Below, piece by piece: positions 10,961 through 22,838 of a DNA stretch of 64,000 nt. The number at the start of each line of letters is the position of its first letter. The first letter of the stretch is position 1. Location: NCBI RefSeq assembly GCF_023898315.1, contig NC_064614.1, positions 501,534,109 to 501,598,108 on the forward strand. The letters run 5' to 3'. This DNA comes from Schistocerca nitens. Taxonomy: Eukaryota; Arthropoda; Insecta; Orthoptera; Acrididae. A program made the translations under genes and the position numbers. The notes under the pieces are model-generated. The model was not told where the DNA came from, ran no database searches, and saw only the letters and a program-made list of their open reading frames with translations.

Positions 10961-11150
10961 TAAAATGGCTCTGAGCACTATGGGACTTAACATCTGAGGT
11001 CATCAGTCACCTAGAACTTAGAACTACTTAAACCTAAGTAACCTAAGGAAGGACATCACACACATCCATGACCGAGGCAGGATTCGGACCTGCGACCGTA
11101 GCGGTCGCGCGGTTCCAGGCTGTAGCGCGTAGAACCGCTCGACCACACCG
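10961..11150 (-). mobile_element. SINE-A with TSD
   Basis: A full-length reverse copy. The duplication TACAAACT occurs at 10952-10959 and 11151-11158. Confidence 0.92.
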
Positions 11151-11919
11151 TACAAACTAAAGAATGTCGTATTGCCGTATTTGTAATTTCAAGAATTAAA
11201 AGAGTCCCATTTCTTTTAAAACTGTTCGTTTCCATTTAAGAAGCAGTTCCTTACGTTGCTAACTTACTATCTACAGAAATATACTTGTCTCTTTGTATAC
11301 TGCCATGTGTCAAAAGCCTTTCTACGACGATCGGACTTTAACCGTTTGTGAAATACACCAGTTTCCCACGTCACTCGTTCCTCCCCGTTTACTCGGAGGC
11401 TATGAACAGGAGTCACACAAGGAGTTAATGAGAATCAGTGTCGTATATTGCAAAAACGATTTTCTGTTTGCAAACAGTGGAACGTAAAGGGTGAACGTAA
11501 TTGAATGTACATTTATGTGGTTCGCTATTTAATTCTGTTATGCTGAACATCGACATTAGTTGTATTTGCCTGTAGTTGCTGCTGTAATGGCAATTGAATT
11601 TGTGTTATCAGTCCTAACTGCCAGTAGCGGGACTGGGGTTAGAAGCGCAAATATTCGAAACCTATGGAAGTATATAATTTAACTTGTATCAATAGAATCT
11701 GCTGGTGGCCTCATCGGGACGAGCATATTAAACCCACGTAAGCAGCTTTAAAGCACTGCCCATTGCCCAAACGCAGACTGCTGTGTTAGTGCTTCATTAG
11801 TATATTGCTGTACGTTTGTCTTTGTGGCTAACTTGCCCTTTTTTCTTGTACTCCATTTTATTGATAGTAATGGATCATGAAATATTAGACTCGACAACAG
11901 CGATAAGTGAGTCATATTT
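11151..11919. other. no gene seen
   Basis: No recognised coding or repeat signature. Confidence 0.55.
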
Positions 11920-11931
11920 CCTTATTAAGTC

Positions 11932-12076
11932 GCGACCGCTACGGTCGCAGGTTCGAATCCTGCCACGGGCATGGATGTGTGTGATGTCCTTAGGTTAGTT
12001 GGGTTTAAGTAGTTCTATGTTCTAGGGGACTGATGACCACAGAAGTTAAGTCCCATAGTGCTCAGAGCCATTTGAA
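11932..12076 (+). mobile_element. SINE-A, 5'-truncated, with TSD
   Basis: A forward copy that begins within the tRNA head (GCGACCGCTACGGTCGCAGG), lacking the A box, and ends at CAGAGCCATTTGAA. A 12-bp duplication, CCTTATTAAGTC, lies at 11920-11931 and 12077-12088. Truncation of the 5' end together with a target duplication is the mark of target-primed reverse transcription. Confidence 0.92.
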
Positions 12077-12142
12077 CCTTATTAAGTCAACGTGAATAAA
12101 AACTGTAAACAAACAGGTTTAGAAACACATTACTTCCGTATC

Positions 12143-12335
12143 AAAAAGTGGCTCTGAACACTATGGGACTCAACATCTGAGGTCATCAGTCCCCTAGAAC
12201 TTAGAACTACTTAAACCTAAATAACTTAAGGGCATCATACACATCCATGCCCGAGGCAGGATTCCAACCTGCGACCGTAGCGGTCGCGCTGTTCCAGACT
12301 GAAGCGCCTAGAACCGCTCGGGCACACCGGCCGGC
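12143..12335 (-). mobile_element. SINE-A
   Basis: A full-length reverse copy, from GTGGCTCTGAACACTATGGG to CACACCGGCCGGC. The B box is mutated (GATTCCAACC in reverse orientation). Confidence 0.9.
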
Positions 12336-13039
12336 TCTTCCCTATCAGTCGCACATTTTTGCATCACTGCAAAACTCATCCGAGGTATAGCTTGTGGTCT
12401 CAAGGTGACAGATTTCAAGTATGTGGCTGTGGCAGAAAGAGGGGACAAGTGTGAGCGATAGTTTCGATCTGTTCTATAGACCTTTCGGTTCGGATCATAT
12501 TAACGCTGCCCGTGTCTCGTAGCCTTACTTTATGGAATGCCTGGACGGCTTAGCAATTACGCTTTTTATGTTCATTATCGAGACTCATCAGGGTCATAGT
12601 AATTTCTCATATTGAAAGGCGGTTCTCCTCACAAGAAATCGATGCACCGAACACCAAGGCGCAAGAAACAGCGCCATCACTACCATGGTTGTAGACAAGC
12701 TGGGTTTTTTCTTCAATAGAGTGCTTCATTGCTGAAACTTCTGAGCAGTTACGACACTTGTGAGTTCAAACTTGTGTCAATATCGAACTCTGCAGGTAGT
12801 CGGCACAAGAAATATGCAAACTTCAAACTTTAACGGTACAGGAACGGAATGGTTACTTTACTGACACATACTATTCTTGCTCACAATTAAACAAACGATT
12901 GCAAAAGTAGATTTTAAATGTCTTGTTGGTCTAACTACTACCACCAATGGAGAGTTAAAAGTTTAGAAGAACGTAGTGGGATTACGTCCTAGCTACAAAA
13001 TTATCATTAGCTTAAGCTTTTCCGGCGAATCAACTGTTT
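12336..13039. other. no gene seen
   Basis: No recognised coding or repeat signature. Confidence 0.55.
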
Positions 13040-14035
13040 GTATTCCTCTCGGGTGTCCACCCACGTGCAGTCGTTTACGAAACGCGATATTTCGACATTG
13101 TATCGTACCGTCATCTTAATGTGATAACCTGTTCAACGAGTGTCTTTGTTAAATCCCACATACTCTTACCGCTCCACACGTCTCCCTCTCTACCCGATCG
13201 CTGCCTGGTAGGAAGGAATGCTGAGTGTGAGGGGGGGGGGGGGGGGAGTGCACGCTATCGCAGGCAGTATGCTGGGCGCGAAATCGGGTGCTTCAGTGCT
13301 TCCACCTCCTCCGTCGGGCGCGAAAGTCGTTGGCCGACGTTGTGACAACAGTTGACTGACCGCTGGGTGCCGCGCTTTGCTTAGTGTGAAGCCACTGTCT
13401 CTGTTGATCAGGCCGTCGGCCACTCGTATTTCAACAACCTTCTTTAGAAAACAATCCCAAAACGATGAGGTCTGCCTTAGCATCACCGTTTGTCTAATAT
13501 GTCCTTAAAGTGGTTGAGTTCCCTCGTTAGACTTTCTTTGTCCGATATTGCACGGGCCCTGTGGACCAGTGTTGGTAGCACACAGTCACACTGAAGGATG
13601 AAAGCAGCTGGAGGCGGGGAGATATTTATCAATGTGGGTGACTTTCTTGTACACGCTGTGTCCCATAATGCTGTCCGCTTTTCGCTTAACTTGGACGTCC
13701 ATAGAGGTCTGCTTGCCATTATCTTCCACCTGCAAAGTGAATTTGATGCTGGGCTGCAGAGTGTTCAGATGTTGGACAAATTCCTGAATTCTCTCACTCC
13801 GTGTGGCCACGCCTCAGATGTGTCATCAAAATATCTGGAAAAACGTGTGGGCTTCACTGCAGCTTTCTCCAGAGCTTTCTCCCTCCGTGAATAAGTCTGT
13901 CACAACCACTGACAGAGGGCATCCCATAGCGACGCCATCCGTATATTCATAATAATCTCCATTGAAGAGAAAGACTGTAGATGTGAGGACGAAATCGAAG
14001 AGATTAGTCATTAAGGGGGTGAATTTCTAGCTGCT
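13040..14035 (-). pseudogene. Penelope-like element, reverse-strand copy
   Basis: Read from 14035 leftward, the sequence encodes RT blocks FVLTSTVFLFNGDYYEYTDG then VAMGCPLS, and KPTRFSRYFDDTSEAWPHG, where the usual YVDD active site reads YFDD. FVQHLNTLQPSIKFTLQVED and SVYKKVTHIDKYL follow. Next come LVHRARAISDKESLTRELNH and, in another frame, SSFWDCFLKKVVEIRVADGL and INRDSGFTLSKARHP, the C-terminal tail after the GIY-YIG domain. The GIY-YIG core is deleted near 13485. A poly-G run (13231-13246) lies in the 3' region, and CGAAATATCGCG near 13090 resembles the 3' end of the copy at 27.1 kb. Frameshifts make it inactive. Confidence 0.85.
13231..13246. repeat. poly-G tract (16)
   Basis: An uninterrupted run of 16 G residues inside the PLE 3' region. 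Confidence 0.95.
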
Positions 14036-14069
14036 CAGCCTGAGAGGGAATCAGAGAGGAGCACAAAAG

Positions 14070-14500
14070 TCACGCCGAGCTCAAGCAACCAACAAAATCT
14101 GCGGTTGTGGAACACTGCATAGTTACAGGGGATTCAGTGAAATTGGACAAACGGTGGTGCTAAGACAGAAAACGGCATTTTGGAATTCTGTTCCAGAGAG
14201 AGGTGTTGAAATAAGAGTGGCCGGCGGTGTGAGCAATAGAGACAGTGGCATCGCTCTCAGAAAGGCGTGGGACCCAGTGCTGTAGTCACAACGTCGGTCG
14301 AGAGCTACTTTGCACGCGGCGGGGGAGGCAGAAGCACTGAGGCACCGTAATTCGCGCCCGGCAGTCGGCGATCATGTCGCGTACCAACCCCATCTCCCCC
14401 ACCCGCACCATCGCCATGCCAATCCACCTGACGCCACGCGCGGGCAGGTTGTGAAGGAAGGGTGGGGAGCGATGAGAGTATAAAGAAGTCGCGATGTTTT
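14070..14500 (+). pseudogene. Penelope-like 3' fragment, opposite orientation
   Basis: The plus strand encodes WNSVPERGVEIRVAGG and SNRDSGIALRKAWDPVL followed by a stop. This is the PLE C-terminal tail also seen on the minus strand at about 13.4 kb (VEIRVADGLINRDSGF). Downstream, GGCGGGGGAGGCAGAAGCAC and CGCCCGGCAGT resemble the reverse complement of 13250-13310. The fragment faces away from the 13040-14035 copy, giving a head-to-head pair with a junction near 14040-14070. Confidence 0.8.
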
Positions 14501-14849
14501 CTTTGCCGTTGATGATTGAGAAAGTTGAATACGTGTTCTCACACTCTCGGTTGTATGTGTGTTCACGATTAGTTCAACGTTGGAAGTTACGCGAGGCCGA
14601 TCTGTATAATTTTGTTTAGAAAGTCCCAGCGCCAGAAAACTGAAGCTAAAAACAGAACAACTGCTGAATACCGACACCTGAAAGCCAGTGCCAGTTGACC
14701 ATTAACATAAACAGGGGTAACGTGCTGCGTATAAATTGGCGGGATGGGGATGGCAGGGGGCGACAATACCCATTACTGGTCGATTAAACAATGGCGATCA
14801 AGCCTTGGAAACAGCAACAACTGTAAAAATGAGGGAGTATGCGTACGTA
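14501..14849. other. no gene seen
   Basis: No recognised coding signature. It may be PLE untranslated sequence. Confidence 0.5.
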
Positions 14850-15410
14850 AACGCGTGAAGTATAACGACCACATAGAACTAATAGGAAAAGCAGATTCCA
14901 GACTGGTTCGTTGGAAGAATCGTAAGAGACTGTCGTTCAGCCAGAAGCGAGGTAGCTTGGAAAACACTCGTGCGACCGATTCGTGAATACCTGTCTTCAT
15001 TCTGGGACCCTTTACCTGGTACGGTTAATAGAGGTGATAGAGAAGAGTTGCACGTATGGTCACGGACACGTTTAGTATGCGCAGGTGCATGACGGAAATG
15101 TTCATCCAACTTGAATGGGAGAAGCTACGAGACAGACATTGTGCATGACAGAGAAGTCTGCTGTTAAAATTCCAAGAGCGGCTATTGGTAAAAGAATGAG
15201 GCAACATGTTACTTCCTCGTACGTACGTCACACAAAAGAGCCATAACGGTAAAATGCGAGAAATTCTAGTCTATACTGAAGCTTAACCGCAGTAATTAAT
15301 TCCTCACCCCATTCGTTAATGGAGTAGGAAAGAGAGAAACGACAGTGGCACTCGAAGCACTCGCCGCCACCTATTGAGAGATATCAGCTGGGCATAGATG
15401 TAGATATAGA
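14850..15410 (+). pseudogene. LINE 3'-end fragment
   Basis: Frame-shifted pieces match the C-terminus of the LINE at 58.8-60.4 kb: VKYNDHIELIGKADSRLVRW corresponds to LKWNDQITQVTGKANSRLRF there, and SSFWDPLPG to SSVWDPYQF. The fragment ends with ATAGATGTAGATATAGA near 15390-15407, like the GTATATATGTAGATGTA end at 60435. The copy is 5'-truncated and heavily mutated. Confidence 0.75.
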
Positions 15411-16659
15411 GACTGTAAAAACTGACGTCAGAAATGTACGTCTGTTTGAAACACTGAATTTCTTGCGTTCAGCAGTAATTTAGATTTCCCTCTAAGCTGC
15501 CGTGTCGCTATGGAGTCTGAGGTACTGCGGCTCCGCGGAAGGCTCAAGCCGAGTTTGCGACGGGACAGACTTGAGAGCGCGCGCTCACGCGCTGCCACTT
15601 GCCTGTACTCAACGTGAAGACTTCAGACCGCGCGCATCAGATACAGTGTTCGGCCTTTCCTTGTGCTACGGTTTTTTGTGTTTATGTACTCACTCTGGAC
15701 TGATCTTGCACGCTTACGACGATCTTGCTGTGTTTGGGACCCTGTTTCTAGCTACCAGCTCATTACGTGGACGTACTCGTTACCGACGACTCTGAACTGC
15801 AGTTTGTTCTACCGGTGACCGCGTCGTCGTGCGCCGAGTTATATTCAACTTTTCTCACCTACGCCGAGTAGTATAGCATAGAATCTGACCGGAGATAGAA
15901 TCGCGACAACCAGTCAGCGTTCATACCTGCGCGACAACAGTAGAAGGGGAAACGATGGGCAGGTAATGAGATTGCAAAGCAGTTTCCAGCTCGTTTGTAA
16001 CGGCAAACCTGGTCCAGAAGCGTGTAGATGCTATCTGAAAGCTGTGGCAGATTACGGTGGAAAATGTGAGCCGCTCGGCGCGCAATTGAGGGGTGAAGTG
16101 CGCGACACATTAAGCCTGTGATTGCAGGGCAGGGCAGGGGCCGGCGGGCCGCGGACACGTGGCAGGGCGGTGGAAGCCTCGAATGCCTGCCGATTACAGC
16201 GCCTCGTGTTTGTTTTGGCAATTACAGCGCCGCTTTACGGCTCCCGCGAGGCTCGTCGCTCATAAAAAAAGCAGCCCGCCCACACTAAACATTTCCACGG
16301 GGAACGCAGGCCGCTCGCTGACTTGCCTTTATATTAAAAGCGGCCGCGCACTCGCTTTTCATTAAGTCACCTTTCACTGGCGGTAGTGGCCAACGTGGAA
16401 GTAACGCAAGCCTGCTCAGGTATTCGGATGAGCAGCGGCTGTTATTGCAAACCCCACGTCGTGGCGCAGAATAAGCTTCAGTCGTGCATTCGCAGTGTGT
16501 TGTGACTGACTGTTCTGCACTTGGTCTTCCTCTGATATATGCGAAAACAGACTAGAACGTCCTCTTTTACAATGATGGATGCAAGTGTGGCCAAATTTTC
16601 GACTGCTCAATAGATTCCCGTGACAGTGTCTTTGGGATTCGACTTTCGTACGATTTTTT
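15411..16659. other. no gene seen
   Basis: A locally GC-rich patch (16050-16350) is present, but I see no recognisable protein motif, no splice-bounded exon and no known repeat. Confidence 0.5.
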
Positions 16660-17765
16660 GTCTTTGATGCTGTCGTACATTGAGATCACAAATGTCGTGG
16701 AATACTTCCTAATATCGTGTCGCACCTCCTTTTGCCCGGCGCAGTGCAGCAACTCGCTGTGGCATGGACTCAACAAGACTTCGGAAGTCCCCTGCAGAAA
16801 TATTGAATCACGATGCTTTTTAGCCGCACATAATTGCGAAAGTGTTGCCGGTGCAGGATTTTGTGCACGAACTGACCTCTCGACTCTGCCTATAAATGTT
16901 TGATGGAATCCATGTCGGCCGATCTGGGTGACCAAAACATTCGCTGAAACTGTCCAGATCGTTCTTCAAACCTATCGCGAATGGCTGCAAAGAGTCTCCA
17001 AGTAGCCGAACATAAACATTTCCAGTCAATGATCGGTTTAGTTGGACCAGAAGACGCAGTTAATTCCACATATACACATTCCACACTGTTATGGAGCAAT
17101 CGCCATCTTGCACAGTGCCTTGCTGACAACTTTGGGATATGCGCCACACTCTAACTCTACCGTCAGCTCTTACCAACTGTAATCGGGACTCATGTGACCA
17201 GACCGCACTTTTGTAGTCGCCTAGGGTCCAACTGATGGGGCGACGAGCCCAGGAGAGGCGCTGCAGGCCATGTGGTGCTGTCAGCAAAATCACTCGCGTC
17301 GATCGTCTGCTACCGCAGCCCATTAAAGCCAGATTTCGCCGCTATCTCCTAACGGATATTTTAGTCGTGTCTTCCATATTGATTTATGCGGTTATTTCAC
17401 GCGGTGGTGCTTGTCTATTAGCACTGACAACTCTACGTAAACGCCACTGCTGTCGGTCGTTAAGTAAAGGCCTTCAGCCACTGCGTTGTCCGTGGTGAGA
17501 GGTAATGCCTGAAGTTTAGTATTCTCGGCACATTCTTAATGCTGTGGATCTAGTAATATTGAATTCTCTAACGATTTCCGAAATGGAATGTCCCATGTGT
17601 ATAGCGCTAAATACCATTCCGCGTTCAAAGCATGTTAATTCCCATCGTGCGGCCACAATCACGTCGGAAATCTTTTCGCACGAATCACCTGAGCACAAAT
17701 GACAGCTTCGCCAATGCACTGCCTTTTAATACCTTATGTACACGGTACCACCGCCATCTGAGTAT
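16660..17765 (-). pseudogene. Tc1-like transposon relic
   Basis: Read on the minus strand: MGHSISEIVREFNITRSTAL (helix-turn-helix), SLSCLKALLLTTD, then WSHESRLQLVRADGRVRVWR (first Asp replaced by His), DGDCSITVWNVYMWN, MTGNVYVRLLGD, and CFGHPDRPTWIPSNIY, which corresponds to the WPPRSPDMNPIEH block shifted in frame. It ends LQGTSEVLLSPCHSELLHC and VRHDIRKYSTTFVIS. The order and length of about 1.1 kb fit an almost complete Tc1-like element with many frameshifts. It is the same family as 835-3118. Confidence 0.85.
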
Positions 17766-18884
17766 GTGTATACCGCTATCTTATGTTTGTCACCTCGGTT
17801 TATATGCAGTCCTGAAGGCACTGGAGGAGATGAGACGCAATTGATGCAATAACTTTCTCCTCTGCTACGACTGGTCAAGTGCCCAATAGACCATTCGGCA
17901 AATGTACCCAACAGACAAAGTGGTCCACAGCATATAACACTCTTTACGTGCTACAATGGAAAGGGAAGCAAATATCACTCAGCAAGGTGCCGATCCTTGT
18001 GGGTGTGGAATTCAGCAAATGCATTTTGTGTCAAACATAAACGGGTGGCAGGAAGAGACCCCGTTATTACTGAAACTAGTTGTTATGAGTTACGTTGCTC
18101 GCACGCAGGAACTATACTGCCTCGTCACAGGGCCAAGTAGGGCTAGGAGACAGTTATGGAAAAATATACACAACACAGGTTAGTAGTAATTTATTAACAG
18201 AAAAATTATACTACTTAAGTATGAAGATGGTGCGTGTCAGAATTAAATGTTCAGTTGCACCGATCTCTTGTATAAAACATTCTTCGAGTTCTTCAGTTCA
18301 GGGTAAAACCTTGACCTTTCGACGGTTGCCTCCATCCACTTTGTCAGGAGCGAAGTTAATTGTTCTTGACGAAGACGACGGAGATAATCGTCGAAAGCTC
18401 GAGGTCTTACCATGAACTGACGCGTCAAGGTGAATGAGAATGTTTTACACAACAGTGCCGATGCGAAAGACTTCGTTCTCATGCACTAATCTGTCTTTTA
18501 CTCTGGTCTAGTCCTGAAACCAATGAACGATAACTGCGATCACATGTAGAATGTCCAGTTGGGCTCTTCATGGCGGTGACTGCAAACACGGTCTTGATAT
18601 TGTGTTGAGCTACTGTTGGAATAGTAACTGCTAGTGGAGCCGTTTGTCCGCTTGTACCCGTGTTTGGCGGAAGGATGACCGCTTGAGTAGTTGACGCCCA
18701 CTCTGTCTGACATGGGGTCAATCAGCCCTGTTAATCACGGATTCTGGTGAGTCTTAGATACGTTGTGGAGGGACTTACACTGAGTACCTGGCTAGTGGCT
18801 TTTCGTGCGACGGCACTTAGTTTCCGAGAAAATCGATGTTTAGGTCTTATGCATAACTCCTGTACGTGTAACTTTAAACATGGT
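17766..18884. other. no gene seen
   Basis: No recognised family. A stretch near 18290-18410 has an imperfect inverted motif (TTCGACGGTTGCC... and CGTCGAAAGCTCGAGG) but no further support. Confidence 0.5.
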
Positions 18885-18960
18885 TCGGCCAAGTAATCAT
18901 AGCGCAGGGGCTAAATTTGATGGCCAACATGCAGGTGGTAGGAGTACAGATCCCACCCAT
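18885..18960 (+). repeat. possible tRNA-related SINE relic
   Basis: TAGCGCAGGGGCTAAATTTG resembles a pol III A box and GAGTACAGATCCCACC a decayed B box at tRNA-like spacing. There is no poly-A tail or target duplication. Confidence 0.3.
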
Positions 18961-20813
18961 GATCTTAATTTTTCTTTCAGCGTACAGAAAATCATTTAAT
19001 AGTATATGTCGTACAAAACTACTAAAAATACGGTACTCGTTTTCGCCATAATAATTTCTGTAATAAATTAATCATTACAGCAAACTTTCTTCCAATGTTT
19101 ATTCCATTTGTTACAGAGTAGAGTAAAGAATCGTGTTACTCGCGATCGATTGCATCGCCTGCTGTGCTAGAACAGAATTACGGATGGTATTCGTCATAGA
19201 AGCAACCTAAACACAGTTTCGTAGAGCACCACGTACGTTTAATGAAAACTCCTGTCTTGCAGGCACACGGATTCTTCAGAAACGACACTGGAAAACACAT
19301 TTCGTTTAAATTCAGGAAGGTTGTTCTCTTCTCGAACAACTTCAATGCGAACCTCGCGTGTTTGATCATTCCTGTGGAAGCAGGTGCAGAACTGAAGAAC
19401 GTATTTTTTTCGAATCTTCCCTCGAGGTGGTTTCTCTATTAGTCTTTAACAAGTCGGAGGCATTTTAAAGTTTTTACTTGAAAATTTTAATCTGTCTGCA
19501 AAAACTCTTCGTACAGCACTTTCGTGAACATCTTTGATTTCGTGCCGGTAATTTGCGAGTCAACTCATCAATTCTTTTATAAACAGTCCGACCAAATTTC
19601 CCAGATAGTTCTTGAATACGTAAGGAAACGTACATCAATATCTTTACTGTTACAGTTATACTATACTGTGCTGTGAAGGAATGGCTAATCTTGTTCAAAC
19701 TCTGTTGGACCTCGATCGGTACTGGCAGCCGGTTTTATCGGTATTAATTACATAACAGAGATCAATATTAGGGACGAATACTATCGTCTATATCAGGAAT
19801 CCTTCCGCAGCTGCTAATACTTCGCCGATCGTTGCGAACTGTTTGGAGCAGTCTAAATATTTAGAATTTTAACTGCGAACCACAAACGAAATAACATGTG
19901 TAGAAAGCGTGCTGTAATTATTGATTTATTAATGAGATTACTAAGGCAAAAATGACTATTTTTTAATAATTATTTTACGCATAAAATTTCAACATCGATA
20001 TTCCCGGAAGCTAGGGGCTGTCACATGAGAAGCCGCTAGCCAGGTACTCAGGACACCCCCCTCTACAACATACCTCAGAGACATCAAAATTCATGATTAA
20101 CGGGTCTGATGGTCCGCTTGTGAGTTGCAAGCGGCTCGGCGCTCATCTGTGTTTGGCTGCATCTCGTGGGAATCTTCGGAAATGAAAAACTGACATGGTA
20201 GCAAGGGAGGCTTGTAATATAAATAATGTACTACCCGTGCTGTCTCCATGGGTGCTATTACCACGGTATTGAAGGGGAGCGCTTTTTGTCAGTGAGAGAA
20301 TGAGTGGCTGGAAGTACAAAATAAAAATTTCAGGCTGATGAAGCCCACAGTTTTGCCGTGGAAATCAACGTTCCAGTCAGACAAATGGAAATACGTGGCT
20401 TTCACACGACTGAGAACGGGGCACTGTTCTCTGAAACACACATACGAGTGTGCGATGCCTGAGGCGTACCAGTGTTGGTACGCCACATTTTACCTGATAG
20501 TATTGTATAGAGGTCAGAAGTTTTTCTTTATAACTGTTTTAAATAACAATGATACGAGTCTGGAAAAGGTTTTAAGGTTTTGTGTGTGTTCTCGACTCCT
20601 ACCAAAATTATTGGATAGGTTATTTTAACCCCTCTCAGAGTTGTTGATTCCATCTTTTTTGGTCAGTTATCAAAGCAGCCACCATTATGTGAATCTCAAT
20701 TTTAGCTGATTGTGCATTTTTCTTTTAATGCTTATTTTTTAACTGAAATTATACTGAAGCAGTTTTAAAACCCGTGTACGTAACTGCTAACTAACTTCTC
20801 CTCGTTGTGACAG
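18961..20813. other. no gene seen
   Basis: Mostly AT-rich. The short frames at 19178-19442 and 20338-20628 carry no motif I recognise. Confidence 0.55.
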
Positions 20814-20833
20814 TTCCCCGTTTTTATTGGCAG

Positions 20834-20880
20834 TTCGCCAACAACATGTACCTGGGAATGACCTTATCCACTCTTTACAA
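20834..20880 (+). CDS. candidate short host exon
   Basis: A 47-bp open segment sits between TTTTTATTGGCAG and a perfect donor, GTAAGT. A branch-point-like CTAAC and a pyrimidine-rich tract lie upstream (20784-20833). In phase 0 it reads FANNMYLGMTLSTLY plus two bases. An alternative acceptor (GTGACAG, ending 20813) would add PRFYWQ in front in the same frame. Phase 0 would be compatible with the end of the exon-like segment at 8256, but nothing else ties them together. I do not recognise the protein. Confidence 0.35.
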
Positions 20881-21205
20881 GTAAGTCACGTTTTCGTTAA
20901 TATTTTATCTCATAACTATGTTATAGGCTTATTAAAGGGCGTAGAAAGAGGATGAACCTGCATATACATATGCAGGATCCCAAGTGTGATTTTTATGATC
21001 AATTTTAATATATTGGTAAGCAACCACAGTCTGTGTTGTGGTTACCAGACAGTCTTTCAAGTCTCTAATATGTTTCTATGCGCAACTGTCCCAAGACGAT
21101 TGCTTGCGTGTATGAAGAAAATATTGAGAATAAAGTATATAGTTTATTCTGCCTGGACGATTATAATCATGTTATTGAGCGCCCTGAAACTGTCATAGCC
21201 ATTAT
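20881..21205. other. no gene seen
   Basis: Intron-like AT-rich sequence with no recognised signature. Confidence 0.5.
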
Positions 21206-21398
21206 CAAAATGGCTCTAACTACTATGGGACTTAATATCTGAGGTCATCACTCCCCAAGAACTTAGAACTACTTAAACCTAACTAACCTAAGGACCTCAC
21301 ACACATCCATGCCCGAGGCAGGATTCGAACCTGCGACCGTAGCAGCAGCGCGGTTCCGGACTGAAGCGCCTAGAACCGCTCGGGCACAATGGCCGGCT
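21206..21398 (-). mobile_element. SINE-A with imperfect TSD
   Basis: A full-length reverse copy. It is flanked by TAGCCATTATC at 21195-21205 and TAGTCATTATC at 21399-21409, a duplication that now differs at one base. Confidence 0.9.
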
Positions 21399-21425
21399 TA
21401 GTCATTATCGTTTGCATTCTAAATA

Positions 21426-22836
21426 CACTCCTGGAAATTGAAATAAGAACACCGTGAATTCATTGTCCCAGGAAGGGGACACATTCCTGGGGTCAGATAC
21501 ATCACATGATCACACTGACAGAACCACAGGCACATAGGCACAGGCAACAGAGCATGCACAATGTCGGCACTAGTACAGTGTATATCCACCTTTCGCAGCA
21601 ATGCAGGCTGCTATTCTCCCATGGAGACGATCGTAGAGATTCTGGATGTAGTCCTGTGGAACGGCTTGCCATGCCATTTCCACCTGGCGCCTCAGTTGGA
21701 CCAGCGTTCGTGCTGGACGTGCAGACCGCGTGAGACGACGCTTCATCCAGTCCCAAACATGCTCAATGGGGGACAGATCCGGAGATCTTGCTGGCCAGGG
21801 TAGTTGACTTACACCTTCTAGAGCACGTTGGGTGGCACGGGATACATGCGGACGTGCATTGTCCTGTTGGAACAGCAAGTTCCCTTGCCGGTCTAGGAAT
21901 GGTAGAACGATGGGTTCGATGACGGTTTGGATGTACCGTGCACTATTCAGTGTCCCCTCGACGATCACCAGTGGTGTACGGCCAGTGTAGGAGATCGCTC
22001 CCCACACCATGATGCCGGGTGTTGGCCCTGTGTGCCTCGGTCGTATGCAGTCCTGATTGTGGCGCTCACCTGCACGGCGCCAAACACGCATACGACCATC
22101 ATTGGCACCAAGGCAGAAGCGACTCTCATCGCTGAAGACGACACGTCTCCATTCGTCCCTCCATTCACGCCTGTCGCGACACCACTGGAGGCGGGCTGCA
22201 CGATGTTGGGGCGTGAGCGGAAGACGGCCTAACGGTGTGCGGGACCGTAGCCCAGCTTCATGGAGACGGTTGCGAATGATCCTCGCCGATACCCCAGGAG
22301 CAACAGTGTCCCTAATTTGCTGGGAAGTGGCGGTGCGGTCCCCTACGGCACTGCGTAGGATCCTACGGTCTTGGCGTGCATCCGTGCGTCGCTGCGGTCC
22401 GGTCCCAGGTCGACGGGCACGTGCACCTTCCGCCGACCACTGGCGACAACATCGATGTACTGTGGAGACCTCACGCCCCACGTGTTGAGCAATTCGGCGG
22501 TACGTCCACCCGGCCTCCCGCATGCCCACTATACGCCCTCGCTCAAAGTCCGTCAACTGCACATACGGTTCACGTCCACGGTGTCGCGGCATGCTACCAG
22601 TGTTAAAGACTGCGATGGAGCTCCGTATGCCACGGCAAACTGGCTGACACTGACGGCGGCGGTGCACAAATGCTGCGCAGCTAGCGCCATTCGACGGCCA
22701 ACACCGCGGTTCCTGGTGTGTCCGCTGTGCCGTGCGTGTGATCATTGCTTGTACAGCCCTCTCGCAGTGTCCGGAGCAAGTATGGTGGGTCTGACACACC
22801 GGTGTCAATGTGTTCTTTTTTCCATTTCCAGGAGTG
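21426..22836 (-). mobile_element. intact Tc1-like transposon, copy 1
   Basis: Both ends begin CACTCCTGGAAAT and are flanked by TA (21424-21425 and 22837-22838). The two inverted ends stay alignable for about 27 bp (left continues TGAAATAAGAACAC, right reversed GGAAAAAAGAACAC). The 1411-bp element contains one uninterrupted transposase frame on the minus strand. It inserted into an older minus-strand transposon relic (22839-23450). The second copy at 39000-40421 is nearly identical, so the family moved recently. Confidence 0.95.
21570..22592 (-). CDS. Tc1-like transposase, 340 aa
   Basis: This is the DDE transposase that would cut and paste the surrounding element at TA sites. The start is taken at MPRHRG because it aligns with the equivalent ATG in copy 2 and gives the usual length of about 340 residues. 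Residues 10-110 form a bipartite helix-turn-helix DNA-binding region (LTDFERGRIVGMREAGWTYR, RRIAQHVGREVSTVHRCCRQ), followed by a second motif (TSQQIRDTVAPGVSARII). Catalytic residues are the Asp of VVFSDESRFCLG, the Asp of FQQDNARPHVS and the Glu of SPDLSPIEHVWD. I count 32 residues between the last two, against 34 in canonical Tc1 (DD34E). The frame is open upstream into the host relic, giving an accidental 472-codon frame. No stop or frameshift is seen, so it may be active. Confidence 0.93.
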   Translation of the reverse strand: MPRHRGREPYVQLTDFERGRIVGMREAGWTYRRIAQHVGREVSTVHRCCRQWSAEGARARRPGTGPQRRTDARQDRRILRSAVGDRTATSQQIRDTVAPGVSARIIRNRLHEAGLRSRTPLGRLPLTPQHRAARLQWCRDRREWRDEWRRVVFSDESRFCLGANDGRMRVWRRAGERHNQDCIRPRHTGPTPGIMVWGAISYTGRTPLVIVEGTLNSARYIQTVIEPIVLPFLDRQGNLLFQQDNARPHVSRATQRALEGVSQLPWPARSPDLSPIEHVWDWMKRRLTRSARPARTLVQLRRQVEMAWQAVPQDYIQNLYDRLHGRIAACIAAKGGYTLY

Positions 22837-22838
22837 TA

